Origin: Desulfovibrio psychrotolerans
GTDB lineage: Bacteria > Desulfobacterota > Desulfovibrionia > Desulfovibrionales > Desulfovibrionaceae
Length of the DNA: 51,203 nucleotides
Direction of reading: 5' to 3'
Assembly (NCBI RefSeq): GCF_013340305.1
Contig: NZ_BLVP01000009.1
Span: forward strand, 1-51,203
Part shown: one piece after another, positions 40,449-48,719 of the stretch
Layout: every line of letters starts with the position of its first letter
Numbering within the stretch: position 1 is the stretch's first letter
The notes under the pieces: model-generated
What the model was told of the DNA's origin: nothing
Database searches by the model: none
Seen by the model: the letters and a program-made list of their open reading frames with translations, nothing else
Made by a program: the position numbers and the translations under genes

Positions 40449-41779
40449 TACGCCACCGCCTGCATGGTCAGTGCGGCAAAGCCACGAACAACCGGCGACC
40501 CCACAGAGCCACGCACCGAGAACATAATCAGGTCTTCCGCGTTGGCATCCTGTGTCACCTCCAGCGCTGTGCCGCCGGGCCAACGCACGGCTGCCGGAAA
40601 CGCGATTGACCGCCCCCCGGTCGCGTCCTGCAGTGCGGTCAGCTCGTAGGTCGCGCCGGGCTGCGCGTTGGTCAGCGTCACGGTTGTCACAGCATCGGTC
40701 AGCGTGATCATGGCCACGGGATTAGCAGCCATGTCCCACGTTACAGCGGCGTCAACGGCAACCAGCGTGGTCACCGGGTAGCGCTGGCCTGCCAGCCACT
40801 GGTGGGGATCAGGGAGAAGATCCACAATCTCTTCGGTGAGGTGGACGTGCTCGGCTTCCGCCGCCCCCATATCCGCCGCTGTGCGTCCTGCTATCCACGC
40901 CACCACGTTGTCGGCAATGGCCTGCACTCCCAGCGCGGGCCGCAGATCCGTCACCGCACCACCGGCATCAATGGATGCCAGCTGCACAAGATAATGCCGC
41001 ACACTTGCCCCGTCCGTGTAGTCCGCCTGCGCCGTGCCGGTATCCACCACCACGGGCACCACAACGGCCACAACATCAGATCCCTGCGCCTGCAGGCTCA
41101 CATCCAGCCACACATCCTTGCTGACCACCGCCCCGGCCTGCACGGGCTGCTCCACGGTATACCGCACGGGTATGCCCTCAATGTACGATGTGCCCGGCTG
41201 CAGGGTCAGCGCGCCATCGTTGCCCACCTTGCAGGCATCGCCCCAGAACAGGGCGCGCCCGTATATGTCGCGGTTGCTCGTGCGCTCGCGCTCGTCTATG
41301 CCACGCAGCCGGGCGGTGAAATCAATCTGCCACGTTGCCGCCTGAATGATGATGCCGGTTGCAGCCTGAGCGCCGGAGAACTCCAGCAGCATATTGCGGG
41401 TCAGGTTATTGCCTGCCGTGTTGGTGCCAAGGTCCGTTTTCCACTTGGCAATCTCCGGCAGGTGCGAGATGGCCACCACCACATCATCCGCGCTGGAGTA
41501 CAGCCCCAGCCAGTTGAACGTGAAATCGCCAAGGTCGGATCCCAGCAGCATGGAATACACCACCTGATTGGGATTCACGAACCCCCGGTACTCTTCCGGA
41601 ATGGCATAGGTGTGCACAATGGTGCCTGCATTCGGCATGCCTTCGCTGCGGTCCACAGCAACATTCGGATCCTGCCCAGGCACAAGCGCCAGCACAAAGG
41701 TATCCAGCACAAGCGGCAGCCCGGCAGCCTGCTTGCTGGCTATCAGACTTTCGCCTGCAAAGGTTATTGCGGTAGCCAT
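40448..41779 (-). CDS. Tail fibre protein (P2 gpH-like)
   Basis: 443 residues. Residues 1-165 match the phage tail-collar fibre N-terminal domain (DUF3751): MATAITFAGESLIASKQAAG, VPGQDPNVAVDRSEGMPNAG, YAIPEEYRGFVNPNQVVYSMLLGSDLGDFTFNWLGLYSS. A central shaft follows, and from HVHLTEE (about residue 311) to the end it matches the short fibre at 279-896 (116/133 residues by my count). It joins baseplate gpI to the adhesin. Confidence 0.9.
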   Translation of the reverse strand: MATAITFAGESLIASKQAAGLPLVLDTFVLALVPGQDPNVAVDRSEGMPNAGTIVHTYAIPEEYRGFVNPNQVVYSMLLGSDLGDFTFNWLGLYSSADDVVVAISHLPEIAKWKTDLGTNTAGNNLTRNMLLEFSGAQAATGIIIQAATWQIDFTARLRGIDERERTSNRDIYGRALFWGDACKVGNDGALTLQPGTSYIEGIPVRYTVEQPVQAGAVVSKDVWLDVSLQAQGSDVVAVVVPVVVDTGTAQADYTDGASVRHYLVQLASIDAGGAVTDLRPALGVQAIADNVVAWIAGRTAADMGAAEAEHVHLTEEIVDLLPDPHQWLAGQRYPVTTLVAVDAAVTWDMAANPVAMITLTDAVTTVTLTNAQPGATYELTALQDATGGRSIAFPAAVRWPGGTALEVTQDANAEDLIMFSVRGSVGSPVVRGFAALTMQAVA

Positions 41780-41793
41780 CTATTCCTCACTTG

Positions 41794-42378
41794 TTACAGT
41801 GTCGCGTAGTCATTGCCAAAGTCCACGGATCCAACCCGGATCATGCACGGAGGCACTTTTGCCAGTTCCGCCACGTACTCGTTGCCGAACTCCACCACCC
41901 GCATGGAGACGGGCAGGGGCGTGATGATCTTCCAGCGGTAGCGCCTGCAGGTCCGCCCGTAGTGCTGTATAAGTACGGTGAGCAGCGCCTGATTCTCCGC
42001 CAGTTGGGAGTCCGTGAGCTGGATATCCACAATATCCCAGTCAATGCCGGGCATGCGCTCCTCAATCTCCACGTAGCCGATGCCCAGCCGCTGGAATATG
42101 CGCTTGAATCCGGCCACGCTGCCCGCGTCGCGTGCGTTGGCGTAGGCATATTTGATACGCTTGCGGTACAGGCTGAGCGGTTCACCATCGAACCGGGCGA
42201 TGTCGCGCTGCCATGCCACCATATCCAGCACCAGCTCGTCGCAGGTGTCGGTGTCCAGCTGGCGTACAGGCCACGCTGCCCACTCCAGCACCTGCGCCCA
42301 CCATGCCTCTGCGGACAGGCGCAGCTTATCCAGTTCGCCCTTGGCCATCCAAAACGGCAGCGAGATGTTCACGGCCAT
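41794..42378 (-). CDS. Tail protein I (gpI)
   Basis: 194 residues. WMAKGELDKLRLSAEAWWAQVLEWAAWPVRQLDTDTCDELVLDMVAWQRDI and EPLSLYRKRIKYAYANARDAGSVAGFKRIFQRLGIG are the P2 gpI signature. It links the gpJ wedge to the fibre. Coupled to gpJ by adjacent stop and start. Confidence 0.92.
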   Translation of the reverse strand: MAVNISLPFWMAKGELDKLRLSAEAWWAQVLEWAAWPVRQLDTDTCDELVLDMVAWQRDIARFDGEPLSLYRKRIKYAYANARDAGSVAGFKRIFQRLGIGYVEIEERMPGIDWDIVDIQLTDSQLAENQALLTVLIQHYGRTCRRYRWKIITPLPVSMRVVEFGNEYVAELAKVPPCMIRVGSVDFGNDYATL

Positions 42379-43563
42379 TTACGCGCCTCCGCCAACAACA
42401 TTCAGGCTGCCCAGCATGGGTAGCTCCAGCGTGGCCACAATGTCGCCCCGGCCAAACTCCACGGAGGCCAGATCCGGCAGCTGCGCGTGCAGCTCGTCCG
42501 CGAGCACAGACAGGGAAAAACGGCTGTGGGGCCACGTGCGCGTCATGTCGTAGTCCGTGCTCTCGCGAAAGGCGGAACGGATGCGCTCTTCCACGCCCTG
42601 CATCAGCGCCGCAACCTTCTCCGCCGCAAGGTTGGGTACAGGGTGCACCGTTACGGTCAGGTCCACGCCCAGCACGGGCATGGGGAAGCACAGCATGTCG
42701 TCGCCGTGCCCGTGGTTGCCCGCATCGCGGATGTGGGCGTTGATGGTGTCCACAAACTCCTGCGGAGCGGGTCCGGAATCAATCATGATGTACGCGTTTG
42801 CACTTCCCGGCCCGCGTGGGGCGTCATGCTCAAATACAATGTAGTCCGTGCGTATGCCCGCAAAGGTGGCTATATCCGCCGTGTACGCAGCATCGTGGTG
42901 GTACTGCCCCACGGCGGAAAACTGGTTGCGGCAGCGCAGGCGCAGCTCCTCGTCCGTTTCCTCGTCCGCTCCGGGCACGGCCAGCCATTCTTCCCTGTTG
43001 GTTACGGAGGCAATGCCGGATATGGGCTGCGGCAGTATGGAGTAATAGTTCGGCCCCAGATTGTAGGCTGTGCCGGTCGCTGCCGCCTGCACCGGCACGG
43101 CAGCCGTGAGCTGCTTGTCCGGTATGGTGGTGGTTGCGGCCACCTGCAGACGGTACACGTGCCCGTTGAGAGATGGGCTCTCCACCACCGTTCCGGCGGG
43201 GATAACCAGCGCCCCGGCGCTGTTGGTGCGCGTGAAGGTTATATGCCCCTGCGCAGCCACAGCGCTTTTGCGCGCCAGATCCACGCCCCATGCGTAAATA
43301 TCCAGCCATGCACCCGATGCCGTTTTGAGGAACGTCTGCGGCAGAATGGTGGTCACCAGTGCAGACACCAGCGCCTTCATAGGCTCGGTAACAATGGCAG
43401 ATACGAGACGCCAGAACGGGCTCCACTTGCTGCTGTTGGTAATCTGCGTGCCCTGAGCGGTGTTTATCCCATCCCAACGCGCCTGCATGGCGCTTGCCGT
43501 TGTGGGCATACCCGCTTCGGTCAACATACGGGTAAACAGCTTTTCGGTTTCGCTACTCATCAC
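42379..43563 (-). CDS. Baseplate J-like wedge protein
   Basis: 394 residues with the gpJ pattern: FTRTNSAGALVIPAGTVVESPSLNGHVYRL, NLGPNYYSILPQPISGIASVTNREEWLAVPGADEETDEELRLRCRNQF and YIVFEHDAPRGPGSANAYIMIDSG. It forms the baseplate periphery. The region upstream of its start is occupied by the antisense brnTA operon, so the long late transcript crosses that operon. Confidence 0.92.
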   Translation of the reverse strand: MMSSETEKLFTRMLTEAGMPTTASAMQARWDGINTAQGTQITNSSKWSPFWRLVSAIVTEPMKALVSALVTTILPQTFLKTASGAWLDIYAWGVDLARKSAVAAQGHITFTRTNSAGALVIPAGTVVESPSLNGHVYRLQVAATTTIPDKQLTAAVPVQAAATGTAYNLGPNYYSILPQPISGIASVTNREEWLAVPGADEETDEELRLRCRNQFSAVGQYHHDAAYTADIATFAGIRTDYIVFEHDAPRGPGSANAYIMIDSGPAPQEFVDTINAHIRDAGNHGHGDDMLCFPMPVLGVDLTVTVHPVPNLAAEKVAALMQGVEERIRSAFRESTDYDMTRTWPHSRFSLSVLADELHAQLPDLASVEFGRGDIVATLELPMLGSLNVVGGGA

Positions 43564-43574
43564 TGCCCTCCCTG

Positions 43575-43603
43575 TTGACGGCGTTACATTTTGTAGTTAC
43601 ATT
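43575..43603 (+). promoter_or_regulatory. Promoter and operator of brnTA
   Basis: TTGACG (43575-43580), 17 bases, TACATT (43598-43603), seven bases before the brnT ATG, giving a near-leaderless or very short leader transcript. TTACATTT occurs twice (43585-43592, 43597-43604) and TACA-TTT-TGTA is a dyad at 43586-43596. These are likely BrnA binding sites for autoregulation. Confidence 0.65.
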
Positions 43604-43609
43604 TCCCCC

Positions 43610-43885
43610 ATGAGATTCGACTGGGACGATACCAAACGCCGCGCCAATGTCGCCAAGCACGACATAGACTTCACACTGGCTGCCGAAATGCTGCAATGCG
43701 CTCCGCACCTCGTGCGGGACAGCCGCAAGGAATATGGCGAAGATCGTTGCCAAGCCGTGGGGGAACAGGATGGAATGGTGCTCGTTGTTGTCTTCACCAT
43801 GCGCGACGATAATGTGTTCCGCATCATCTCCGCCCGCAGAGCCAATGCCAGAGAGAGGAGGAAGTATGGCTACGAAGAAAAATAA
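43610..43885 (+). CDS. brnT: BrnT toxin
   Basis: 91 residues with the BrnT (DUF497) start MRFDWDDTKRRANVAKHDIDFTLAAEM and the core VRDSRKEYGEDR ... VLVVVFTMRDDNVFRIISARRANARERRKYG. BrnT is a RelE-fold ribonuclease. The operon is antisense to the surrounding tail genes and has its own promoter. It ends 20 bases inside brnA. Confidence 0.92.
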   Translation: MRFDWDDTKRRANVAKHDIDFTLAAEMLQCAPHLVRDSRKEYGEDRCQAVGEQDGMVLVVVFTMRDDNVFRIISARRANARERRKYGYEEK

Positions 43886-44180
43886 GCCCGGTTTTACCAT
43901 TGAAGAAATCCGCGCCATGCGGCCCCTGACCGACAGCAAACGGGCCAAGGCTTTTACCGATGCCGAATTGACCGCCAACGCGGAGAGCGACCCGGACAAC
44001 CCCGTTTTGGATGATGCCTTCTGGGAAGAGGCCAGACGTATGGAGCCGCAATGCAAAAAGCAGGTGACGCTGCGCATTGATGGGGACGTGCTGGACTGGT
44101 TTAAAAGACAGGGCAAAGGGTACCAGACTGCCATCAACGCCGTACTCAAGGCGTACAAGGAATCGCGCCCTTCGCGGTAG
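43866..44180 (+). CDS. brnA: BrnA antitoxin
   Basis: 104 residues from the ATG at 43866 with GAGGAGGAAG upstream. The C-terminal ribbon-helix-helix (KKQVTLRIDGDVLDWFKRQGKGYQTAINAVLKAYKE) is the BrnA DNA-binding part; the N-terminal half wraps the toxin. It ends ten bases before the convergent end of the DUF2590 gene. Confidence 0.92.
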   Translation: MATKKNKPGFTIEEIRAMRPLTDSKRAKAFTDAELTANAESDPDNPVLDDAFWEEARRMEPQCKKQVTLRIDGDVLDWFKRQGKGYQTAINAVLKAYKESRPSR

Positions 44181-44189
44181 TCATTCGTT

Positions 44190-44528
44190 TTACACACTAT
44201 CCGCCTCCAGTGACAGCGCAATGCTGCCGAATTCGCGCGTCTGCGCCGTCAGGTTGAACTGCCCCAGCCCCACCTCTTCAATCTCCGTGGTGCCGGGGAT
44301 AATGCGTTCGTCCCTGTCCACTTCCAGCGTAAGCAGCATCAGGTTGCGGGCCTTGGTGCGCGCATCGCGGTTGCCCACCAGTTGCACCAGCAAGCCGGTT
44401 TCGCGAATCATGTGAACAATGTCCTGCGCAATGGAATCACGGTCTGCCACGGCAACGGGCATTCCGCCCGCATCCAGTGCAATGTCGTCGCCGGATATGC
44501 GTATGTCGATGTACTTGCCGTTGCTCAT
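44190..44528 (-). CDS. DUF2590 baseplate wedge protein
   Basis: 112 residues: IDIRISGDDIALDAGGMPVAVADRDSIAQDIVHMIRETGLLVQLVGNRDARTKARNLMLLTLEVDRDERIIPGT. This is the DUF2590 family, which takes the place of P2 gpW (gp25-like) between tape measure and gpJ in K139-like phages. Confidence 0.9.
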   Translation of the reverse strand: MSNGKYIDIRISGDDIALDAGGMPVAVADRDSIAQDIVHMIRETGLLVQLVGNRDARTKARNLMLLTLEVDRDERIIPGTTEIEEVGLGQFNLTAQTREFGSIALSLEADSV

Positions 44529-44531
44529 GCG

Positions 44532-46316
44532 TTACCCCGCTGCCATCCACGCCATCTCGTTGATGGACTGGGCATCCAGTTCCTTGCTGGTGGTAATGTT
44601 CACCTGCTGAATAGTACGGCTGTTGCTGCTGTTCCTGGTCATGGCGTTGGATATGGACTGCGTTACGCCGCCTGAAGGCACAGACGCGCTGCGCGGCGCA
44701 TCCAGCATGGCCGGAGTATCCACAACACCCTGACCGCCGCTTGCAGAAACTCCCTGAACAGCAGAGGAAAGCGCACCGGAGAACTCCGGCAGCAGACCAA
44801 GCTTGTCGAGCACCCAGCTCACCGCGCCGCCGATCTGCCGCAGCACCATCACCACAGGGTTCAGCACCGCCATGACAACCTTGCCCCAAAGGGTGTCACC
44901 AAAGGCCTGCTTAAAGGAATCCCACAGGCCGAGTAGTGTTGGCAGTGCGGCGATCAACAAACCTATGCCGCCGATAATCATTCCTAGGGGGTTAGCCTTC
45001 CACGCCAAATTTACAAGGGTTATGGCGGTACGCATGCCGTTCAACCCCCACGTCAACGCGGTGATAGCAGGCTGCAGCCCAATCATAGCGACACGGGACA
45101 TGCCCGTAATGATGGATAGTGTTCCGAGTGCCGCCGCAAGCCCCAGAATGACAACCAGGCCGGTCCCCACCCATTTGGTGATGTTGGGGAACATCTGCGT
45201 CCACTTGGACAACACGCCGAGGGTATCCGCGAGCTTGTTGGCAAAGGGCGCAACTCCTTTCAAAATCGACTGACCAAGGGCTATGCGAACCGCATTGGCT
45301 CCCTGCGCCACCCTGTCGAGAGGGTCAACCATTTTGCCCGCCATCTGCGACGCCTTGTCCATGCCGTTGATGTTGCCAATCTGATCAATGGCAGCACCAA
45401 GCCCCTTGGTATCCGCCATAAGCATATTGATAAGCGACACAGCCTCTTCTGACCCGAAGGCCTTTTTCAATTCTCCAGCGTCCGCCAGACTCAGCGTATC
45501 CCCGAACTTGCCCTTGAGCTTGCCCAGAATATCCATCATGCCCAGCATCCGCCCCTGAGAGTCAGTAAACGAAAGGCCGAGGGTCTTCTGCGCATTGCCC
45601 ACACCTGCGAGAAACGCCTTATACTTGGTACCCGCTTCGGAACCGCTCATAGAGGCCTGCAACGTACCCAGAATGGCCATCTGCTCAGCAGCCTGTATGC
45701 CCGCAGCGGTCGCGTTGGCCCCCAGCGAGGTAAAGGCACTGCTCATCTCCCGTCCGTTAGTGCTGAACATTTTTACTGCGGTAGCTGTCTGGCCTGTGAG
45801 CTGCTCCACCCACTCCGCCTTGCCCATGACATCAGCCTGCTGCTTGAAGATGCCGTACATGGTGCCCATATACCCGGTCATCGTTGCCGCATCTGCCTTG
45901 GTGGCCTTGGCCAGTACGTTGGATGCACGAGTGAATTTTGCCAGTTCAGAGCCGTCCAGCCCTGCAATGGAAGACTGAATGTCGTAGGCGGAAGAAACAA
46001 AGGCCGTTGCGGATTCGCCGAACTGGATGGAATACTTAAGAGCCTCATTGGAAAGCAGCTTGAGCGCCTGATCAGAAACATCCAGCGTGGAGACCTCTGC
46101 CAAGGCCTTGTTCATTTCCCGTGCAGGCTGCACGATATTGAGCAGAGACATACCTGCACCCGCCACCCCTGCAGCCCCCATGCCTATTTGCATGAACGCT
46201 GCGGACGATTTCGAGGCGAGCGAATCCAGCGACCGCTGCACCTCGCCTACCTTGCCGGTGACGCCCTTGGTCAGCAGGTCAATGGAGAACGTCAGTTTTT
46301 CCAGCTTGGTACTCAT
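44532..46316 (-). CDS. Tail tape measure protein
   Basis: 594 residues of the TP901 type. Residues about 90-330 are the conserved core (ALKYSIQFGESATAFVSSAYDIQSSI, MTGYMGTMYGIFKQQADVMGKAEW, MSSAFTSLGANATAAGIQAAEQMAILGTLQASM). Three hydrophobic segments follow (about 380-480: TGLVVILGLAAALGTLSII, MIIGGIGLLIAALPTLLGL). It measures tail length and is injected with DNA. Confidence 0.92.
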   Translation of the reverse strand: MSTKLEKLTFSIDLLTKGVTGKVGEVQRSLDSLASKSSAAFMQIGMGAAGVAGAGMSLLNIVQPAREMNKALAEVSTLDVSDQALKLLSNEALKYSIQFGESATAFVSSAYDIQSSIAGLDGSELAKFTRASNVLAKATKADAATMTGYMGTMYGIFKQQADVMGKAEWVEQLTGQTATAVKMFSTNGREMSSAFTSLGANATAAGIQAAEQMAILGTLQASMSGSEAGTKYKAFLAGVGNAQKTLGLSFTDSQGRMLGMMDILGKLKGKFGDTLSLADAGELKKAFGSEEAVSLINMLMADTKGLGAAIDQIGNINGMDKASQMAGKMVDPLDRVAQGANAVRIALGQSILKGVAPFANKLADTLGVLSKWTQMFPNITKWVGTGLVVILGLAAALGTLSIITGMSRVAMIGLQPAITALTWGLNGMRTAITLVNLAWKANPLGMIIGGIGLLIAALPTLLGLWDSFKQAFGDTLWGKVVMAVLNPVVMVLRQIGGAVSWVLDKLGLLPEFSGALSSAVQGVSASGGQGVVDTPAMLDAPRSASVPSGGVTQSISNAMTRNSSNSRTIQQVNITTSKELDAQSINEMAWMAAG

Positions 46317-46329
46317 GTGCCCTTGCCCC

Positions 46330-46497
46330 TTAGCCGTTAAAGGCCTTGGTCACGCCGCAGGTCACAGCCACGGCCATTTTCTCCCAGTAGTCCTTCTCCA
46401 GCACCATGGCTTCCGCCATGGACTGCTCCGTTACCGCCTGTCCGGGAAACCACTTGCGCACCAGCATGGCCATGCGGGCCATGGGGTTACGCTCCAT
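46330..46497 (-). CDS. Small tail chaperone partner, probable -1 frameshift extension
   Basis: 55 residues from the ATG at 46497 (MERNPMARMAMLVRKWFPG, then VTEQSMAEAMVLEKDYWEKMA), too short to be noticed by length but placed between chaperone and tape measure like P2 E'. It lies in the -1 frame relative to the chaperone gene and stays open across its stop. A GGGGGAG run eight codons or less before that stop (about 46515-46521) is a possible slip site. It could be made as a fusion, separately, or both. Confidence 0.65.
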   Translation of the reverse strand: MERNPMARMAMLVRKWFPGQAVTEQSMAEAMVLEKDYWEKMAVAVTCGVTKAFNG

Positions 46498-46505
46498 CCC
46501 CTCGG

Positions 46506-46775
46506 CTAGGCGCTGAACTCCCCCACCATAATGTTCAGATCGGGCGCGTACTGTTCCACTATGGCTCCGGCTATCTGTACGGAGGCACCGGGCAGGGCAA
46601 GCAGCTCACGCACGCGGTCTTTGTCGTCAGCAACTGCGCAGCGCATCACAAAGTTGTGGCTGGGGGCCACTTTGTTGTTAGCCTGCATGGCGTTGATGTA
46701 GTCGTTGTAGATCTCCGGCGTGGGAGCAAAGGTCACGTTCTGCCCTTTGATGTTCAAAACGATTCTGGCGTCCAT
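46506..46775 (-). CDS. Putative phage tail assembly chaperone (P2 gpE position)
   Basis: 89 residues from the ATG at 46775, preceded by GAGG; an earlier start at 46799 would overlap the previous gene. MDARIVLNIKGQNVTFAPTPEIYNDYINAMQANNKVAPSHNFVMRCAV and the closing VQIAGAIVEQYAPDLNIMVGEFSA fit phage tail assembly chaperones of this subgroup. It guards the tape measure during tail assembly. Confidence 0.82.
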   Translation of the reverse strand: MDARIVLNIKGQNVTFAPTPEIYNDYINAMQANNKVAPSHNFVMRCAVADDKDRVRELLALPGASVQIAGAIVEQYAPDLNIMVGEFSA

Positions 46776-46783
46776 GGTCTGCC

Positions 46784-47044
46784 TCACTTTGTTGCGCACA
46801 GGGTTTTCACCAGCTGGTCGATGCGCTTGTCGATCCGCTGTTCAAAGTCAGAGAACATCTTTTCCAAATCCTTCTTGCCTGCGTAATTTTCCGCCACATG
46901 CAGCCGCAGAGCGCCAATCGCGTCTTTGCCCTTCTGAATATCGGCGTTACTCTTCTGTATCTCGCGGTGCAGATAGATGTTCCACGCCAGCAGCGGCGGC
47001 CAGATAAACCGGGCAAAAAAGACAAACGCGTCAGAAATATCCAT
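46784..47044 (-). CDS. Membrane-anchored coiled-coil protein, spanin-like position
   Basis: 86 residues with an N-terminal membrane helix (about 6-25, AFVFFARFIWPPLLAWNIYL) and a charged helical tail (ALRLHVAENYAGKKDLEKMFSDFEQRIDKRIDQL). It directly follows the holin gene. It might be an inner-membrane spanin or a DUF2730-like protein; I see no Rz1 partner overlapping it. Confidence 0.6.
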   Translation of the reverse strand: MDISDAFVFFARFIWPPLLAWNIYLHREIQKSNADIQKGKDAIGALRLHVAENYAGKKDLEKMFSDFEQRIDKRIDQLVKTLCATK

Positions 47045-47045
47045 G

Positions 47046-47576
47046 CTAGCCCTTTGCCGGTCCGGCCGTTTCTCTGGCTGTCGCCCGCGTCCCCATGAAC
47101 TGGGTCACCAGCGGCAGCAGATTGCGCACGGTGCGTTCCCCGAAAAGGAAGCCCAGAACCAACAGGTTAACGGTCCAGAACGCGAGACCGTGCGGGGTCC
47201 AGCCATGCTCTGCAGACAGTTCAATCTGCCACCCTCCGCTAAACACCTGCCAGTCCATGTACATGGTGAACAGCCCCCATAACGGGCGCTGGCATCCGCG
47301 TACAAAGATGATCAAACGCCCCACCACCGGCAGCGTTTTCAGGTCGGCCGCTGTGCCTTCCAACTCGGCCGCGCGCCGGGTCACTTCCTTGTCTGCTTCC
47401 ACCGCCAGCTGCATAAGCTGCACCTCGCGCCTGTGCTCCGCCTCGCGGATCCGCGTCGCCAGTGCCGCTTTCTCTCCCTCGCTCATGGACGGGGGAAAGT
47501 AGTCCTTCACCGTGTCCGCAATGGTGGAAACAATGCCGCCGCTGAAAAAGTCGGCAATCTTGGAAACAAAGCTCAT
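47046..47576 (-). CDS. Holin of the 3-TM (DUF3154-like) family
   Basis: 176 residues. The N-terminal IADFFSGGIVSTIADTVKDYFPPSMSEGEKAALATRI is typical of the 3TM holins. Charged helix in the middle is followed by membrane segments (about 85-130 and 140-165: VGRLIIFVRGCQRPLWGLFTMYM, GLAFWTVNLLVLGFLFGER). It releases the endolysin to the periplasm. Confidence 0.85.
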   Translation of the reverse strand: MSFVSKIADFFSGGIVSTIADTVKDYFPPSMSEGEKAALATRIREAEHRREVQLMQLAVEADKEVTRRAAELEGTAADLKTLPVVGRLIIFVRGCQRPLWGLFTMYMDWQVFSGGWQIELSAEHGWTPHGLAFWTVNLLVLGFLFGERTVRNLLPLVTQFMGTRATARETAGPAKG

Positions 47577-48061
47577 GCTGTTACCCTCGCCTGCAGGTCC
47601 GCAACTGCGTGCAGCCCTTCGGTGGTTCTAGTTCCCCTTCCGTCATTCCATATGGTCAAGTTCTGGCGGCGCGGCGCAACGCCGGGACCGGGCGACGAAA
47701 TGTGCACCCAGCGCCCGAACTCGTTGATGAGCTGCTTGTAGCCAAGGTTCATGGCATTGATGGCCTGTGCCACTTCCATGGGCGTCCGGCCGGGCACAAT
47801 GATGTCAGCCGCCAGCCCGGTAAGGTGGTCCGATCTGGGAGAGCCGCCCACCATACGGTTAAGCCAATCAGGGCGGAACCCGCTGGATATGACAACCGCA
47901 CCCAGCGCCGTCCGGATAGGCTGCAGCAGCGTCATGCACAGGTACTGCAGGTTAATGAACACGGGGGAATCCAGCTCAACCACAATAGGCTTGCCCGTGC
48001 GCTCTGCGGTCTGGGACCGGGTAAACTCGTCCAGCGTGAAGTTGGGAGACAGAAGAATCAT
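47573..48061 (-). CDS. Endolysin, M15-family D-Ala-D-Ala peptidase
   Basis: 162 residues from the ATG at 48061, which overlaps the upstream stop (ATGA) and follows GGAGG. SSGFRPDWLNRMVGGSPRSDHLTGLAADI holds zinc ligands H79 and D86, and H120 lies in RWVHIS. The family cuts peptidoglycan cross-links. Paired with the holin, with which it overlaps by four bases. Confidence 0.9.
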   Translation of the reverse strand: MILLSPNFTLDEFTRSQTAERTGKPIVVELDSPVFINLQYLCMTLLQPIRTALGAVVISSGFRPDWLNRMVGGSPRSDHLTGLAADIIVPGRTPMEVAQAINAMNLGYKQLINEFGRWVHISSPGPGVAPRRQNLTIWNDGRGTRTTEGLHAVADLQARVTA

Positions 48062-48261
48062 ATGCCGTCCTCCAGTTCGGTTTGGCAGGCTATGCAACGC
48101 TCCACCCCCGGCACGGCGCAGCGCCGCGCTTCGGGGATGGGGCTGCCGCAGTCAATGCACGTTTCGCGGCCCGGTCCCTTCAATTGCCTGCGCGTGGCGT
48201 GGTCAATGGCATCCTGCCGGAACAGCGCCTCGCACTCCTGCGCCCTGTCAAAGAGATCCAC
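48058..48261 (-). CDS. TraR/DksA-type zinc finger protein
   Basis: 67 residues with a C4 zinc finger: C35-x2-C38 ... C56-x2-C59. An N-terminal helix (DRAQECEALFRQDAI) lacks the long coiled coil of DksA, as in TraR and P2 Orf82. TraR-like proteins bind the secondary channel of RNA polymerase. It is common between tail tube and lysis genes of this phage group. Confidence 0.9.
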   Translation of the reverse strand: MDLFDRAQECEALFRQDAIDHATRRQLKGPGRETCIDCGSPIPEARRCAVPGVERCIACQTELEDGI

Positions 48262-48269
48262 GCCTGCGC

Positions 48270-48716
48270 CTACAGGCCTTCGGTTTCGTCCGCGCTGAGG
48301 TACGGCACGCCGTTAATGCGGACAAAGTCGGGGCTGGTCACTTCGTAAGGCAGGGTGGTCAGATCCTTGGTGGCGCTGTTGGAATCCACATCCAGCAGCT
48401 TGGAGACCTTGAGCGCGCAGCCGAATATTTCCACCCGCTTCTCCTCGTCACCGGCCTTGGCGTAAGCCACGATGTCAAAGGTGGGCATCTCGCGGAAGCT
48501 GCCCGCACTGCGTGCCGCCTCAATCACCAGCTTGAGGTTGGTGGAATCCACTTCAATCTCGCCGGAGGCACCAACAGGGCCGGAAAGCCTGCCCACGGGC
48601 ACGCCCTTGGTCTTGGCCACCTCGCTGCCGTCCTCTATGTCGCAGGTGAACTTCTCCGCGTGGATGACAAGGTCGCCCAGCTGGAAGTCAAAGCACTTTC
48701 CGCTGATTCTGCTCAT
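48270..48716 (-). CDS. Tail tube protein (DUF2597)
   Basis: 148 residues. MSRISGKCFDFQLGDLVIHAEKFTCDIEDGSEVAKTKGVPVGRLSG and FKVSKLLDVDSNSATKDLTTLPYEV fit DUF2597, the tube protein of K139-like phages. Adjacent to the sheath gene as expected. Confidence 0.9.
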   Translation of the reverse strand: MSRISGKCFDFQLGDLVIHAEKFTCDIEDGSEVAKTKGVPVGRLSGPVGASGEIEVDSTNLKLVIEAARSAGSFREMPTFDIVAYAKAGDEEKRVEIFGCALKVSKLLDVDSNSATKDLTTLPYEVTSPDFVRINGVPYLSADETEGL

Positions 48717-48719
48717 GGC

